In this document: positions 32,129 through 44,857 of the stretch, piece after piece | Numbering within the stretch: the stretch's first letter is position 1 | Layout of the letters: each line of letters begins with the position of its first letter | Source of the DNA: Selaginella moellendorffii | Taxonomy: Eukaryota; Streptophyta; Lycopodiopsida; Selaginellales; Selaginellaceae | Assembly (NCBI RefSeq): GCF_000143415.4 | Contig: NW_003314307.1 | Span: 1,294,252 to 1,358,251 of the forward strand | Length of the DNA stretch: 64,000 nt | Reading direction: 5' to 3' | Program-made: the position numbers and the translations under genes | Notes under the pieces: generated by a model | Databases searched by the model: none | What the model saw: the letters and a program-made list of their open reading frames with translations, nothing else | What the model was told of the DNA's origin: nothing

Positions 32129-33477
32129 CTAGACCATTGTTAATTGGCTTGCCCCCTCCAAGAAATGACGCCACTCTCCAAAGGAATCCATGATGGCAAG
32201 GAGCTCCTTGTCGTGGATTTTGTAATTGATCTCTACAGGCTGGAATTTCCGAGAATGAAAAGTGACCGGATGAAATTCCTGATCCACTTCGAGTTGAGAC
32301 AGCATAGCACTGATGGTAAAGTCGGAGGCGTCCACCTTGATGAAGAAAGGTTGTGAGGGATCAGCGTGGACCAAGACGGGAGTAGATTGAAGGCCGCCTT
32401 GAGTGTGTCAAAGGCCTGCTGGGCAGCAGCAGACCAAGAGAAGGGAACATTTTTATGAGTGAGATATGTGAGAGGAAGGACAATGTGGGAGTAGTTATCA
32501 ATGAATTTGCAGTAGAAGTTGGCAAAGCCAAGGAAAACCTGAACGTTCAACATTGATTGTGGAGGCTCCCATTCGAGAATAATCTTGACTTTGGCAGGAT
32601 CCATCGTGATACCCTCAAGAGTGACAATGTACCCAAGGAACTCCATAGACTCTTGATCGAAGGAACATTTCTCAAGCTTCACGTATAGGCTATATTCCCG
32701 CAGCTTCACCAGCACCTTGCGCACATGCTTGTCGTGCTCCTCCTGAGTTTTTGAGTAGATGAGGATGTTGTCGAGGTAGACAATCACCATCCGATCAAGA
32801 AACTTCTGAAAAACATCATTTGCCATGTATTGGAAAATTGCTGGAGCATTTGTCAAGCCAAATGGCATAACAGTGTACTCGAAATGGCCATAGCGGGTTT
32901 GGAACGCAGTCTTCCATTCATCACTAGGCCGAATCCGGATTGGGTTGTATGCTCCATGGAGGTCAATCTTGGTGAAGAAGTAGGCACCACCGAGGCATTC
33001 CAATATGTTTGAGATCAAAGGCAGCAAATAACAATTATGAACAGTTACCTTGTTCAAACCTCGGTAGTCGATGACTAGCCGCAAACTCCCATCCTTCTTC
33101 TTGACAAAGAAGATAGGTGCTCCAGCCGGGGACTGCGGATGCTAAATGTACCCTGATGCAAGGTTCTCTTCCACGTAGTCTTTGAGGGCCTTAAGCTTAG
33201 ACGGGGATAACCTATAGATAGGCCCCCATGGAAGTGACACTTGTAAATCAATGGGATAGTCGTAAGGCTGATGAATAGGTAGTACACTAGCTTTTTTCTT
33301 GTTAAACACATCTCCAAAATCATGATACTTCTTAGGAAGACTGACAGGAGAAACATGCAAAGCAAAAAGGAAAACAAGTTCTTCGTGAAGGAGTTCTTTC
33401 ATAGTAGTTGTGAAGATAAGAGGAGGCATACGACTGAATGGAATGATGGGATGAAGATATTGTCCAGTGTAAGATGG
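32129..33477 (-). pseudogene. Element A reverse transcriptase-RNase H
   Basis: The RT core reads LVIDYRGLNKVTV, FTKIDLHGAYN, EWKTAFQTRYGHFEY, VMPFGLTNAPAIFQ and VIVYLDNILIYSK, then KLEKCSF, FLGYI and VQVFLGFANFYCKFI. The wording, especially 'GDEWKTAF-TRYGHFEY' and 'FLGFANFYR-FI', is characteristic of the Tf1/sushi chromovirus branch. The catalytic YxDD is YLDN, so the second Asp is lost. An in-frame TAG lies at about 33143 just before the RT core. RNase H follows ([15 protein letters not shown] ... FHSRKF ... [11 protein letters not shown]). The element cannot be active in this copy. Confidence 0.85.
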
Positions 33478-33665
33478 TGTTGGGGGAAGGAGGGGCGCCT
33501 CCCCCAACGCTTGCTCAAACACGAGAAATGCTTCAATACTCTTCACAAAAATGCCCTTTATTGCCCTTGTGGGGCAAGGGTTTTATACAAGGAAGATGGG
33601 GAATATTTTGAAGACTAAAATATTCCCTCTCTCTCTCTCACTCTCTCGGTGGCCATGCCCTAACA
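33478..33665 (-). repeat. Element B terminal repeat, left
   Basis: Direct repeat of 53365-53553; contains a CT-rich run and TATA-like sequence on the minus strand. Confidence 0.88.
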
Positions 33666-34849
33666 TGCGACCACGGTGGATCGCATTAGCTCCAAAGGCA
33701 CGAGAACCTGCCGAAGAGTGTAGAGTGTACCTCTGCTACTGATGCCAAGTGTTGGTAGTTGCGTGAAATAGTAGAAACTCTAGAAAACAAAGTGGAAAAG
33801 AAAGAAAAGAGGTAAGTGTGAAGTTTGGAGATAGGGACAAAAACCTGGTGGGAAACCTTGTAGTCAAATTGGATCTTGAAGTTGAAGAAAAAGTGCAAAA
33901 AAAGTGTGAAAAGAGGAGGAAAATAGAGGAAAGAGAGTGTGAATACCCAAAGAACTTAACCCGTACTTGGATTTCGGCTTAGGAAAGTTTAATATGCAAA
34001 TGCAACCTCTTAATGACTTCCAGTATGCTCCAAAGATTGGCCGAAATCAAGAAAGAAAGAGAGGTAGAAGAGGGGATGCATTGCCCAAGGGTGGTAAGTG
34101 TGGAAATGATGAAAGATGGAGTGATATGGTGGAGTGCCGAGATGGTGGTGGCACTTTGAGAAGGTGGCCATTGATAACCATTGGCCCGTAGAGTAAGCAT
34201 TGACCTCTCGGAGTAGTTGGTAATTGGTAACCAGTAACTAGGGACCTGTAACCGGTAACCACTTGCTCTCACTCATACTCCTGCGCCGGGAAGGTGGCCA
34301 TCTCTTAAAGTGTTAGGCCAATGGTCTGATGTGTCGAACTGAAGAAGACAACAGTTGAAAAGGACGGCATAGTCGCTGGGTTGCCAGTGAAGGGAGGTGG
34401 CATGTGTCCACTGAGTGCTGGAGCAGAAGAAAGTGGCTTTGGTTTCTATGGCCTCGCCTAAAGATCCACCTAGGTGCCTTGAGTGAACAGGTTCACCCAG
34501 TTGGAAGAAAGTTGCTCCAGAAAAGCTAGTGCATCATCGCAAATGGTTGTAAGGATATCTCGGAAACGGCACGTCCAAATGAGGTGGTGTCTGTTGCTGC
34601 TGGTGCATGTATGTGTGTTCGTGGTATGGTGTAAATGTGACCTCAAGCAGAGATATAAATGATGGTGAAAGAATGAAAGACGCAAGACGGGCATCTAGAG
34701 ATAAGGGCAGACAATGCTACTGGAAGTGAATGGGGATGGAACTGTGAGTGTAGATGATATGGAATGAGTGAGGGGAATGTGTGGGGTGTAGTAATGGTAA
34801 AGGAAGGGCCAAAGAACTTGGAGCATAGACTGGGCCAAGCAAGGAACCT
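33666..34849. other. Non-coding interior of element B
   Basis: No coding homology seen. A block at 34217-34285 rich in GGTAACC/GTAACT resembles 52436-52500 loosely. Confidence 0.35.
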
Positions 34850-35497
34850 CTATACAAATGGCAATGTAGCTTGAGCATGAAATCCAAGGCATGGGCCATG
34901 GTCCAATGGGGAAACACCCTGAAAGTAAGAAAAGGAGTCATGAAAGTAAAGTGAAAGAAAGGAAGAAAAAGAAAAAGAAAAAGAAGAGAAGAGGAATGCC
35001 TCACCAGATGAAGCATTTAGGTGAGAGTGGTTGTGAGTGTGTGGGAGCTCACATCCCTTATCATCAACTAGCACATATGCTCCGCCCCTGATGTGTCACT
35101 GGACAAAGTAGGGGCTAGTCCAGTGAGGGGAGAACTTCGAAGGTGGTATGAACTCCTTGAGTAGAACAAGACCACCATCCTCGAATGGTTCGGTAGACTG
35201 CTGGTGATCAATGATGGACTTGATCTTCTGCTTGCTTCGAAGGAGATGTTCAGTCGTGGATCATCGCTGTTCTTCCAAGGCGAGAACCTCCAAGTCACGT
35301 GCATGAAGCTTGTCCTTATCGCTAAGTTGCATCACTGCTGCATATCGAAGTGAAAGTGAGAGTGATGGCTCTTGGATCTCCACTGGAAGCACAGCCTTTG
35401 TCCCATAGACAAGGGAGAATGGGGTCGTAGAGATGGATGTCTTGAAGGACGTCCGAAAAGCCCACAATGCTGTAACCAAGTGCTCATGCCAATCCAC
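34850..35497 (-). pseudogene. Element B integrase, C-terminal part
   Basis: The minus frame begins DWHEHLVTALWAFRTSFKTS and STTPFSLVYG, typical of the end of a plant gypsy integrase core. It is followed, after frame breaks, by a GGLVLLKEF-like and GGAYVLVDDKG-like tail. The catalytic core upstream is absent. Confidence 0.7.
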
Positions 35498-35509
35498 AAA
35501 GGAAGTAGC

Positions 35510-35962
35510 TTATGCAACCAGGAATTCGCTCAGATCCATCACATGCTTCTGTTGCATGTGAAAAGTTGGTTGGAACTCTTGGATGGTCACAATCCAAGAT
35601 AAAGTATGAGGATTGTGAACCGATCGCTGTAAAAAAAAGGTCAGCACAGTAAAACAAACATGGAAATGGATACGGGCTCCAACAAGAAAGTGATGAAATC
35701 GCTCCAAGGTATAAACAATAGCCACTGCTTCTTTTTCCACATCCACGTACTTCTTTTCAGTCTCCTTGAATGAATGTGAGGCATAATATGTTGCATGTGG
35801 TGGCTTGCCAGGCTGTGAACGTTGGCAAAGGCATAGTCCAAAAGCATCCATGCCTGTTGTGATGTAAATTTCGAAAGGAAGTTGTCGTTTTGGTGGTTGG
35901 AGTACCAAAGGCTCCACAGTAGGAAATTCTGAACTCAAAGAGCAATAATTCGCATGCAGCAC
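35510..35962 (-). pseudogene. Element B RNase H remnant
   Basis: Contains LPFEIYITTGMDAFGLCLCQ, HATYYASHSFKETEKKY and EKEAVAIVYTLERFHHFLVG, the usual order for a gypsy RNase H following RT. The first catalytic Asp (expected in 'TDAS') appears as TTGM, so it is inactive. Confidence 0.7.
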
Positions 35963-36439
35963 ATCTGATTGGCTTGATTCTTTTTGCTAGTTGTGTGTCT
36001 AGATGTCATCTTTCGTCTCCAAGAAGCAGCATGACAAAATACACTCAGAGTCGTTAGCTACCGCGATTTTAGTAGGAAGATGCTGGCTGTGTAACAGCTC
36101 AGATAATTGTTGAGTGGGATTGCATTCAGCTGTGTCCTGTGAAAGATGGACCTGGTTTGGAGTGATTGTGTCATCAAGCTCTATAAGAGAGAGTTGGTCC
36201 CATGCAAGAAACGAATCGAGAAGCCCTTCTTCTATCAAGAAACACTCCAAAAAGTTGGATATGAGAGCTTGTACCCTATAAGCCCTACCATCAAATAAAG
36301 AGGCTAGAGGCTCACCTCCAACCATGTCAATCACATTGCATGAAAAAGCATCCGTCATATAAATGGTCGACTCCACCGCCAACTCAAGAAAAACCTCTGT
36401 GAGCTCAGAAGGGAAGTGTGTTGTGGAGGCCATCTTAGT

Positions 36440-36899
36440 CTGAGCCTGCTATGCTTGTTGAGAAAGAGCTCTGTTGTGGTTGTTGAGGAAGGTGGCATTA
36501 TGGGTGCCATTGCTAATTTCCATCTTGCCTTGTGCACTGTCAATGGTGCAATGGGCTGTGACTTGCCATGAGCAGCCAAGGATGATAGAGTCCTTCAAAA
36601 AGGACATTCCAAGACGTTGGTAGTCAATCATGAGGAAATCCACCTCAAAAGTAACACCCTACACTGAGACCTTGACACCACAGCAAATGCCTGCTGGAGG
36701 AACAATGTGGTTGGCGAAGGTTTTGAGCACGATGGAGGAGCTCTCAGTGATCTGTAGATGTGCTGAAAGGACCCTAAACTGGAGTCAACCAAAGCATCCA
36801 TCCTACAAGAGGAAGTATCAATCTACAACAGGACAAAGAATGGACTAGGATCCCCACCATATGTTGTCATGTCGACAATGTGCACCTCTTGAGGAGTCC
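36440..36899 (-). pseudogene. Element B protease remnant
   Basis: The minus frame around 36449-36643 reads DFLMIDYQRLGMSFLKDSIILG and then a TIDSAQGKMEI-like strand, resembling the end of a retroviral-type aspartic protease. Upstream a MDALVDSSLG-like stretch may be the active-site region with the key residue pattern (D-S/T-G) degraded. Element C is inserted at its upstream edge. Confidence 0.5.
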
Positions 36900-36903
36900 T
36901 CTT

Positions 36904-36927
36904 AAGCTCTATTTCGTTAAAGTGGGA
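36904..36927 (+). repeat. Element C left terminal inverted repeat (24 bp)
   Basis: Perfect reverse complement of 50635-50658, preceded by TCTT. Confidence 0.9.
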
Positions 36928-37563
36928 TTTATTCAGTAAAATGGGACTAGGTACAAATTTTCAAGTATTTGAAAATGATGTGAAATTATATGTTTTTTGT
37001 CCAGGGGCTAGACATATCTGGGGCATGGTGACTAGCGCGGTGACTTTGTGTCCAGACTGAGTCCATCTGATTGTATAATAAATCTCATTGTCAAGGTGAA
37101 CAAGCCGAATATGAAGCTAAAGAAGAGCGATGGCATGCGCGCACACACTATTTGTTTGTTCATTGAGCGTGTGGTGAGCTTTCCAAGATGAACGTCATTC
37201 TTATTAGCCAGACATATAACTTAATGGTGAGAACATTTAGATATTATTCAATGTTATCTTTTTCTAACGAATCTAATTGTGAAGGTGTAGCAAGAGGCAT
37301 TGCTAGTTTGGAGAAGTCATTTAACTCATTTGACCCTTAGTGTATTTTCATGAAACTAAATAACATTCATATTATTAAGGAATTTCTCTAGTACCTTTTT
37401 TTTACGACATAGAGGCTTGCATTTCTTTCAAAGGTGATTTAGTAAAAGGCCTGAGGGCATATGCCATTCTATTTCTCAGACCGGTATTAAGATATACTAG
37501 TGCAAAGGGAAAAAAGTATTTGGTGATCAAGTAAATGGCATGAGAGCACATGCCATTATAAGC
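36928..37563. other. Element C left subterminal region
   Basis: No gene. Two or three degenerate copies of the element's palindrome (37130-37152, about 37446-37470, 37535-37556). Confidence 0.6.
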
Positions 37564-37821
37564 CTAAGTGCTAGTGGACACCTCCTTTTTGGTACTCTCA
37601 GTGGTACTATCATCCTTCTCTGGGTCAGTTGTTTTGCTTTTGATTGTTGTCTCTGACGTTACTGGGGTGTTCTCGATAGTTGTTAATATTGCTGTTTGTT
37701 CAGAAAAATGATCACCTGGAGTATAGTACGGGGAGTTTGGAAGACTTATATATTCTACATCTTCACCTATCTCCTTCTCCGTCTCCTTTTCTGCCTCACT
37801 TACAGATTTTGTGCTTGCCAT
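37564..37821 (-). CDS. Small hypothetical protein of element C, 85 aa
   Basis: Starts MASTKSVSEAEKETEKEIG at 37821; the frame is open a further 34 codons upstream, but the sequence there looks non-coding. The protein is acidic then Ser/Thr/Lys-rich, without domains. Downstream in the same orientation as the transposase gene. It could be a real small protein or a terminal exon. Confidence 0.35.
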   Translation of the reverse strand: MASTKSVSEAEKETEKEIGEDVEYISLPNSPYYTPGDHFSEQTAILTTIENTPVTSETTIKSKTTDPEKDDSTTESTKKEVSTST

Positions 37822-38627
37822 GAGAACGCTCTTCACCCTAAAATATGGAGTTTGTTGTGTTATAAAAGGAAACCAACACACACACTGCAAGGGAATGATG
37901 GTACATAAAGCACATAAGCCCACAATATGGGTTTATGTGCCATTAATATGGGCCACACGCCATATTATTAGATTTATGCACATGTGATTGGTAAATGCAT
38001 ATGTCACATCATCTTTGTTTTACCTCACACACTATATCAGGCCTAATGAACCATATCACATGTGCGCACATGCTATATATATGGAGAAGTATTATGCAAG
38101 GATAGAAAAATTCAATGCATGATTGTGGAGAGCAATGGCATGAAGCCACATGCTAAATAACATTTTAGAGAAAGAATTAAAATAAAAACATGCAAACAGT
38201 ACTGAGTGGACCAAGACTTAGAAGTGCACAATTGAATGAGGTATTTCTAATAAATATTTCACTCACCTCATATAGGAATGGCTACCACTCTCAAATGGCG
38301 TATCGCCTTATGCCATCACCTCACAATTTGTTATAACAATCCGATGAATTCATATTTGGCTTGTTCACCTTGAACTTTAAGTAAAATTTGCTAGAACAAC
38401 TAAGAATTTATACTTGTTATTTGTATCATCTCACCTAGGAATGGCGTAAGGCCACATGCCATCACGCCTCCTCTGATTCAGATTCGGATTGTTCACCTTG
38501 AAATAAAATACATTAGAAACTTAGTAAAGGAATATTAATGAATCTCACCTTGAACCCGGGTTATGAATGCTCTTGTTGCATCTCTTGCATGGTCTGGCAA
38601 GGTGATGGTGGCACTCTGCTTCCGCAT

Positions 38628-41360
38628 TCAACCATGCATAACATTATCCACCGATATGCTCATGCTGGGATCCCTTGGATTCAGCACCCATCTCTTTTCT
38701 AGGCAATCCTTCGTATATCCGGAACTTGGCTTGAACCACTCCACAGTTACATTGAAGGAGTTAGTTTCCGCGTCCTCCTCTGCATCAGTGATGCAACGCC
38801 CCACCCATATCATTTGTTTTTTATTACTGGGTCTGACAAGCACGACCATTCCTTTGCAGACCTGTACTGGATTGAATGCTGAATCCGGCTTCTTGTTCCT
38901 CGGCCCACAATAGTGATCCTCAACATCGTTATCTGTCACTGCATTTCCAGAGGACATTGTTCCACTACTATCTGGTGCTCTGGGTTCTGGCCAAAAGGAC
39001 TCTTCCAATTCTTCATATACAACCGGCCCATTTTGGATAGCAGATATAATCTTCTCCCAGTATTCGAGCAAAGGCTTGCACCTCTGAAAATAGGATTCTC
39101 CACCAAACACCAAGCCCCTCTTCCAGAAGGCAATATGCTATCTAATCCCGGCCACTATACTTTCCTGGACTTTGAGTCCATCCGGGTGCATCGGCCGTGG
39201 GGAACCCTGAGGAATCATAGGTTCCCCAGTTATGGGATCTCTGTTGAAGAGTTCAATGCCGTCCATTGGCAGCCACACTGTGTCCCATTCTCTCATCTTG
39301 TACCTCATCACTGGAGCACCGTCACGCATGCTGAAATGAAACTAAAGAGGCTTGGAGTGGCCAATCAGCGTTTCGGATCCGTCCCTGATGTAGCCTCTTA
39401 CAAACCCCTTAAAGTCTGGAACCTTTGTCACAAGTGCAGCTTCAACAGTGCCTTTGATGCAATTTTGGAATTCATCGTAGAGTTGTGGGAGGGTGAGGAC
39501 ATTGGATCGCCGGAGGGACTCTGCCAGGTGACTGAACATGGCATCGACGTCTTCATGAGTGTGCCCAACCATGAGAAAGCCAAGTGTAACCGTTTCAAAT
39601 ATGCCTTTGGCAACAAGCATCGCCAAGTACGCGAAGACGTACATGTTTTTGTTCTCACTGCCAGCATTGTCTGTTTGGAGCAGAAGATAGGGTGGAAGGC
39701 CACATCGGCCGCAAGAACTTCCTTGAGATTCTGCTTCGTTTAGATGAGGCTGTGCATTCACCGGGCGACCAGCCTCGTCGGAATGGCATGAGGCCTCACG
39801 TGATAACCCTACAATTTGACGGCCAACATATTCACTGGGATGGCATGGGGCCCCACGCGATACTGCAAGCCTTTGCTCCTCCTCCAGCTGAACCCTGTAT
39901 GGGGTTCGATCGACAAGGGCCTTATGCAAGGGTTGGCCGTTCAGCTCAGTCTGCGCACTTTGCAGAGACCTTAAGTGTTTTGCTAGGGACGCAATCATCA
40001 TGTTTGCACCCCCGCCACCCCATAGAGGTACAAAGAAGTTCCCATAGTTCTGGGCACCATGCCCATGAGCGATTATGCCAAACAGAGACACAGGCAGCTG
40101 CATGGATGAAGAGATTGCCTTGGGGGCAGGATTGAGTCGAGGTAAGCACGTCTTTTTCTGGTCCATTTTGTCGTGGATGATGCAGAGGTAAGAGTTAGGT
40201 CTCTCCATGGAGAGAATCTTGTTATGATAATATGCAGTCTTGCAGCTTCTCTGCTCGATGTTGTGGTCGAGCCGCCTTCTAACCAACGTCTCTCGCTCTT
40301 GAGCGATGCAAGAATTCTTCGACAAAGCCATTTTGATAGCAGTGCACTCGTCACACTTTGAAAAGCTGGAGTACTTTCCTATACTCACATCCCTGAACTT
40401 GTTGCTCCACAATCTACTAAATCTAGATTGGCTCAGCTTCCTGTAGCCATTACTCTGGAGTTCCCGATTCACATCTTCCAATATGGCCCCCTTGGTATAC
40501 ATGGAAGGGAAAACTCGTTGCGTGTCTCGAGTTCCATCTTCCAAGAGGCGGGTTTTATGTGGTTGCTGCTCGCTACATGTCTCGACAAACCTCTTGAAGA
40601 TTGCCTCTCCATATACAACATGACCCCTGGTTTTGTGAGTACCGTCGTTCCCATGGACTGCCTGTTGAACCCTTTGTTCCTCGAACTCAGTTTTGATTCT
40701 GTAGAATGTGGTTCGAGGGACTCCATAAATGATTCTCCATGCCTTCATGCAGACCAAACCCCTCTGGAAGACCATGCCCCCCACCTGATGTTCTGAAGCA
40801 TCAACAGATGATCGTAATGCCTCATACACAAAATTGCGAGCTGCCTTCCAGGACAATGTCTTGTATCTTGCTCTCTCCTCTTCAATAGCATCCCAATCAG
40901 CATGTTGACAGCACCTCCTCTTGCAACAAGCAACTGTTGAGACCATTTGAACCTCCATCGCCATTTTCTGCCTTTTCGGTTCGTTGCTCAGATCCCTTTG
41001 GCTGCGCTTTAGGAAGGTGTACTTTCTTTTCCCATGAAGAGATGTTCTGTCATCAGTTGTAGTGGTGCTTGATTGTGAATCCTTCACATTCTCAAACACT
41101 AAGTGCCTCAATTTCCACCGCACAATGCTTCCAATAGTCAGACTGTTTTCTTCTGTGTCAACAACCTCTAAAATCGCAACTCCAATATCATCCCAGCCCA
41201 ATTCTTGATTAGCAACCGCATCTCTTGGATCGACAACTGTGGCTAAGCCCTCATCTACCACCTCCCCCTCGGGGTTGTTTAGAAATACCTTTGCCTGAAT
41301 CCATGTAGCACGGTTCTTAAGATCCACGGAGGGAACATGTGTCGCACTTGCGGAGGCCAT
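38628..41360 (-). pseudogene. Element C transposase-like protein (DDE-like, DUF7869-type)
   Basis: A 672-codon frame (41360-39342) starts MASASATHVPSVDLKN. It has a Cys cluster (VACCKRRCCQHADW, about 147-160), then three acidic motifs typical of a widespread family of eukaryotic mobile-element proteins: IIHDKMDQKK (Asp about 397), QTDNAGSENKN (Asp about 564) and GHTHEDVDAMFSHL (about 599-612). Their order suits an RNase-H-fold DDE/D transposase. After a probable intron (about 39331-39405) the same product continues MRDGAPVMRYKMREWD to an in-frame TAG at 39138-39140. Coding potential resumes at once and ends with TGA at 38628-38630. Residues about 500-550 contain two copies of the element palindrome and may be unspliced intron sequence. 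Family assignment is from memory of the motif pattern, not from a search. Confidence 0.6.
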
Positions 41361-42016
41361 TTTGAAAGTGCAGAAAAGAAGTTAAGACCATACAAAAAAT
41401 GATTGGAGAATGGCCTAAATCATAACATACCAAACAACCTCAATAGCATGAGGCCACATGCCATTATTCAAACATGCTATTGACACCCACGTGAAATTTC
41501 GCATTCACAAAATTGGCATGAGCCCTCATGCCATTAGTGGTACCACTAATGGCATGAGGCCTCATGCCATCTTGATATACACACAGCTGCAGGCAAGTAA
41601 AAACATACATGACAATACGCTAGCCATGAAATTGCAAAGGCCCAAGATGGCATGTGGCCTCATGCCATTTCTAAATGTGGTCCTAAGCCATTCCATGGTG
41701 AACATACCAGGAAGCACAAGTGCCGAATATCAAGAGGAAGCAGTAGCCACACCAAAGACAGTGCCGCTCGCAACACCGCAACTACTCGTAGAGCCGCTCG
41801 CAACACCGCAATTGCTCGTAGCGCCGCTCGCACAAACTGCCACTCGCATAAACTGCCGCTCGCAATGGCGCTCGCAATGCCGCAACCGCTCGTAGACGCA
41901 TAAACCACAGCTCACAACGCCGCTTACACAAGCAGCGCTCACTGCGCTCAGCGGAACCAAGAACACGGCGCACAAAAATGATAGACCTAGGAATGAGTTC
42001 GAGAATTCAAAAATAA

Positions 42017-43088
42017 CACACGCTTGAACGTCACATCAAATCCTCTGACAAACCAGATCTTATGATTCCTCTGAAAAATTTCAAACTGAGTAGCTTCTAG
42101 ACTTTGCTGTCGGAGGTTGAACTTTGTCACATCATGTCCTTGCCTCGATCCAGCTGTGCCATGTCAGTGATTCGAACTTTGCCATGCCATGTCAGCGATC
42201 CGTGCCAAGATTATTCGCCATGTAAAGGAATAATTATGCTGTGTGTGTACGTCCATTTATGGCAATATAAGGCCACACGCCATTCAAAGAATAATGCTAG
42301 TCGAGCATTTTTTGGTGCATTTTTGGGTTCAAAATTGCATGAGCCCACACGCTATAAAGTTTACCTGTACCAAAAATAGAAACAGCTTTATTTACTTGGG
42401 AATTTAAGTGGTTGAGGCATTTTTAAACTTACAAACACATGCCCTACTTACATTCCTTTGGTTGCTTAAAATTCAAAAATATTATAAACCTTTCTTTTTG
42501 CATTTTCAATGTTTTCAATTATGGTTTTTGATTTTTGCAGGACCAGTCTAGTAATCTATTTGCATCCCGTCATGTTTATAGCTAGCTTTCGTTTGTCCCC
42601 TTCGCTAGCCTGAGATACATCTGCTCGGCATCTGCCTCTTACAGCATTTGCCCAGAAAGGGCATTTTTCTTCACGCAGCATTTGCCACATGTTTAGGGTT
42701 TAGGGTTTAGGGCTTAGCAATTCAGTAGCTTGATAAACATGCAAATACAGAACTTGATGCAAAATCCTTTGATATGTCACAATGCCCCTAGGACCATAAA
42801 CATATTTCAATATAGAGGGTTCTTTCATTTCATAACTCCTTACGTAGATCTTGGTAAAACCAGAGTTAGTGAAGTTAGTTTCTTGTGATCTTGCATTTGA
42901 TTGTGATGTCCCTTTGCAGTGTCGATGGAAAGGTCAATGCACACCAAACTGTAAAATCTTGGAGCAAAATAACGGTCGGATCTATGGCAAATGCCCCTGA
43001 AACATTGTAAGGCTCGTGTGGTCTCATATGGTGTCCGATCGAGATGCTTCTTTGTAGGGTCATCAAGAAAGACATTGTATACCATTCT
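42017..43088 (+). repeat. First copy of a direct duplication inside element C
   Basis: Segments 42017-42225 and 42621-43088 match 43281-43490 and 43491-43940 closely. The intervening 42226-42620 is absent from the second copy. Confidence 0.85.
42692..42712 (+). repeat. Telomere-like TTTAGGG repeats (three units)
   Basis: Three TTTAGGG units; the duplicate copy at 43562-43580 has two and a half. Confidence 0.85.
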
Positions 43089-43280
43089 GTAAAATCTAGT
43101 TGCGATTTAACGGTTGGATCTTTAGAAAACTCAAAAAAATCTCGCACGTGTTAGAATATTCTAGGAATATACTCCTATGTGCCCCTGAAAATGGCATGCG
43201 GCCCCACGCCATTCAAGAGATAACACCAGATGACACCGAGCATTTTTTGGTGCATTTTTTGGGATCAAAATTGCATGAGC

Positions 43281-43940
43281 CCACACGCTTGAACGTCACA
43301 TCAAATCCTCTGACAAACCAGATCTTATAATTCCTCTGACAAATTTCAAACTGAGTAGCTTTTAGACTTTGCTGTCGAACGTTGAATTTTGTCACATCAT
43401 GTCCTTGCCTCGATCCAGCTGTGCCATGTCAGTGATTCGAACTTTGCCATGCCATATCAGCGATCCGCGCCAAGATTATTCGCCGTGTAACTGCTCGGCA
43501 TCTGCCTCTTACAGCATTTGCCCAGAAAGGGCATCTTTCTTCACGCAACATTTGCCACATGTTTAGGGTTTAGGGTTTAGCAATTCAGTAGCTCGATAAA
43601 CATGCAAATACAGAACTTGATGCAAAATCCTTTGATATGTCAGGACCATAAACACATTTCAATAGAGAGGGTCCTTTCATTTCATAACTCCTTAAGTAGA
43701 TCTTGGTGAAACCAGAGTTAGTGAAGTTGGTTTCTTGTGATCCCGCATCTGATTGTGATGTCCCTTTGAAGTGTTGATGGAAAGGTCAATGCACACAAAA
43801 CTGTAGAATCTTGGAGCAAAATAACGGTCGGATCTATGGCAAATGCCCCTGAAACATTGTAAGGCTCGTGTGGTTTCATGTGGTGTCCGATCGAGATGCT
43901 TCTTTGTAGGGTCATCAAGAAGGACATTGTATACCATTCT
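43281..43940 (+). repeat. Second copy of the direct duplication inside element C
   Basis: Shorter than the first copy because about 395 bp are missing at position 43490. Confidence 0.85.
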
Positions 43941-44857
43941 TTATTTAGCTGAACATCTGGCATTTTTGGAAATACAAGATGCTTTGGAATATCCAATCAT
44001 GCATGGTATAAATATAGCGAGGGTATTAAATGATATCCCAATCATGATCTTTCTTTTGGATTTCGCGTGCATGCAGTCCGAGGAATGATGACGTTGCGGA
44101 TTTCTTTTGGATTTCACGTGCATGCATGCGCGCGGCGATCCAGAAATTAATGGTGGCGCCCAAGTCCGAGGAATGATGACGTTGCGGGATTACCAACCGT
44201 CGTGACATTTCGCGCGTGTGAGGTTAGGTTTTGCATTTTGCTTCGTACTCGCGCTCGCATCGCGCTCCCACTCGCGATCACGCTCACATTCGCGCTCATC
44301 TACCTTCTCTACAGGTTTCTTGTGTGCATCGGTGTCCACTCGCGCTTGCATCACACTCGCGCTCGCATCGCGCTCGTGTGCATCGGCGTCCACTTCAAGA
44401 CACACCCAGTTTGTAACTTTGCCGCCAACTCCGCCGCCCACTTCGCCACCCACACGCAGCCCACTTGGCGTCTCGGGAGATTTCAGCGCCACTCTCCAAC
44501 TGTAAGTGGCAGAGTAGCCTTGCTGCTACGATCCGCTGCACACACAGTGCACATTCGCCAGCGAGTCCAGCCTCGATTGTCACTCCTCCATTCGGCTTCA
44601 AATGGTAAGTCTTTTAGGCCAAGTAGAAAATGGCATGAGGCCACATGCCATTCAGTAGCAACATTGGCATGCACCGATTGGGCTCTCGAGTGCAGTCCGG
44701 TTACAGATGGCGTGTAGCCTCACGCCATCTTAGGATGCAGCCTCAAGACATCTGATGCAGTGGTGAATGGCGTATGGCCTCACATTATTTCCAGCTGCTA
44801 GCTTTTCATCTGTCAGCTCTAATTGTTGTGCATTTCTGAACAGGCGAGGAATTGCGT

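Larger units (their letters stand above)
41361..44629. other. Central non-coding region of element C between divergent genes
   Basis: Contains palindromes, a 27-bp-unit tandem repeat (about 41763-41840, GCCGCTCGCAACACCGCAA), large direct duplications, telomere-like repeats and, at 44220-44400, a CGCTCGCATCG-type low-complexity stretch. It probably holds both promoters. No convincing gene. Confidence 0.6.
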
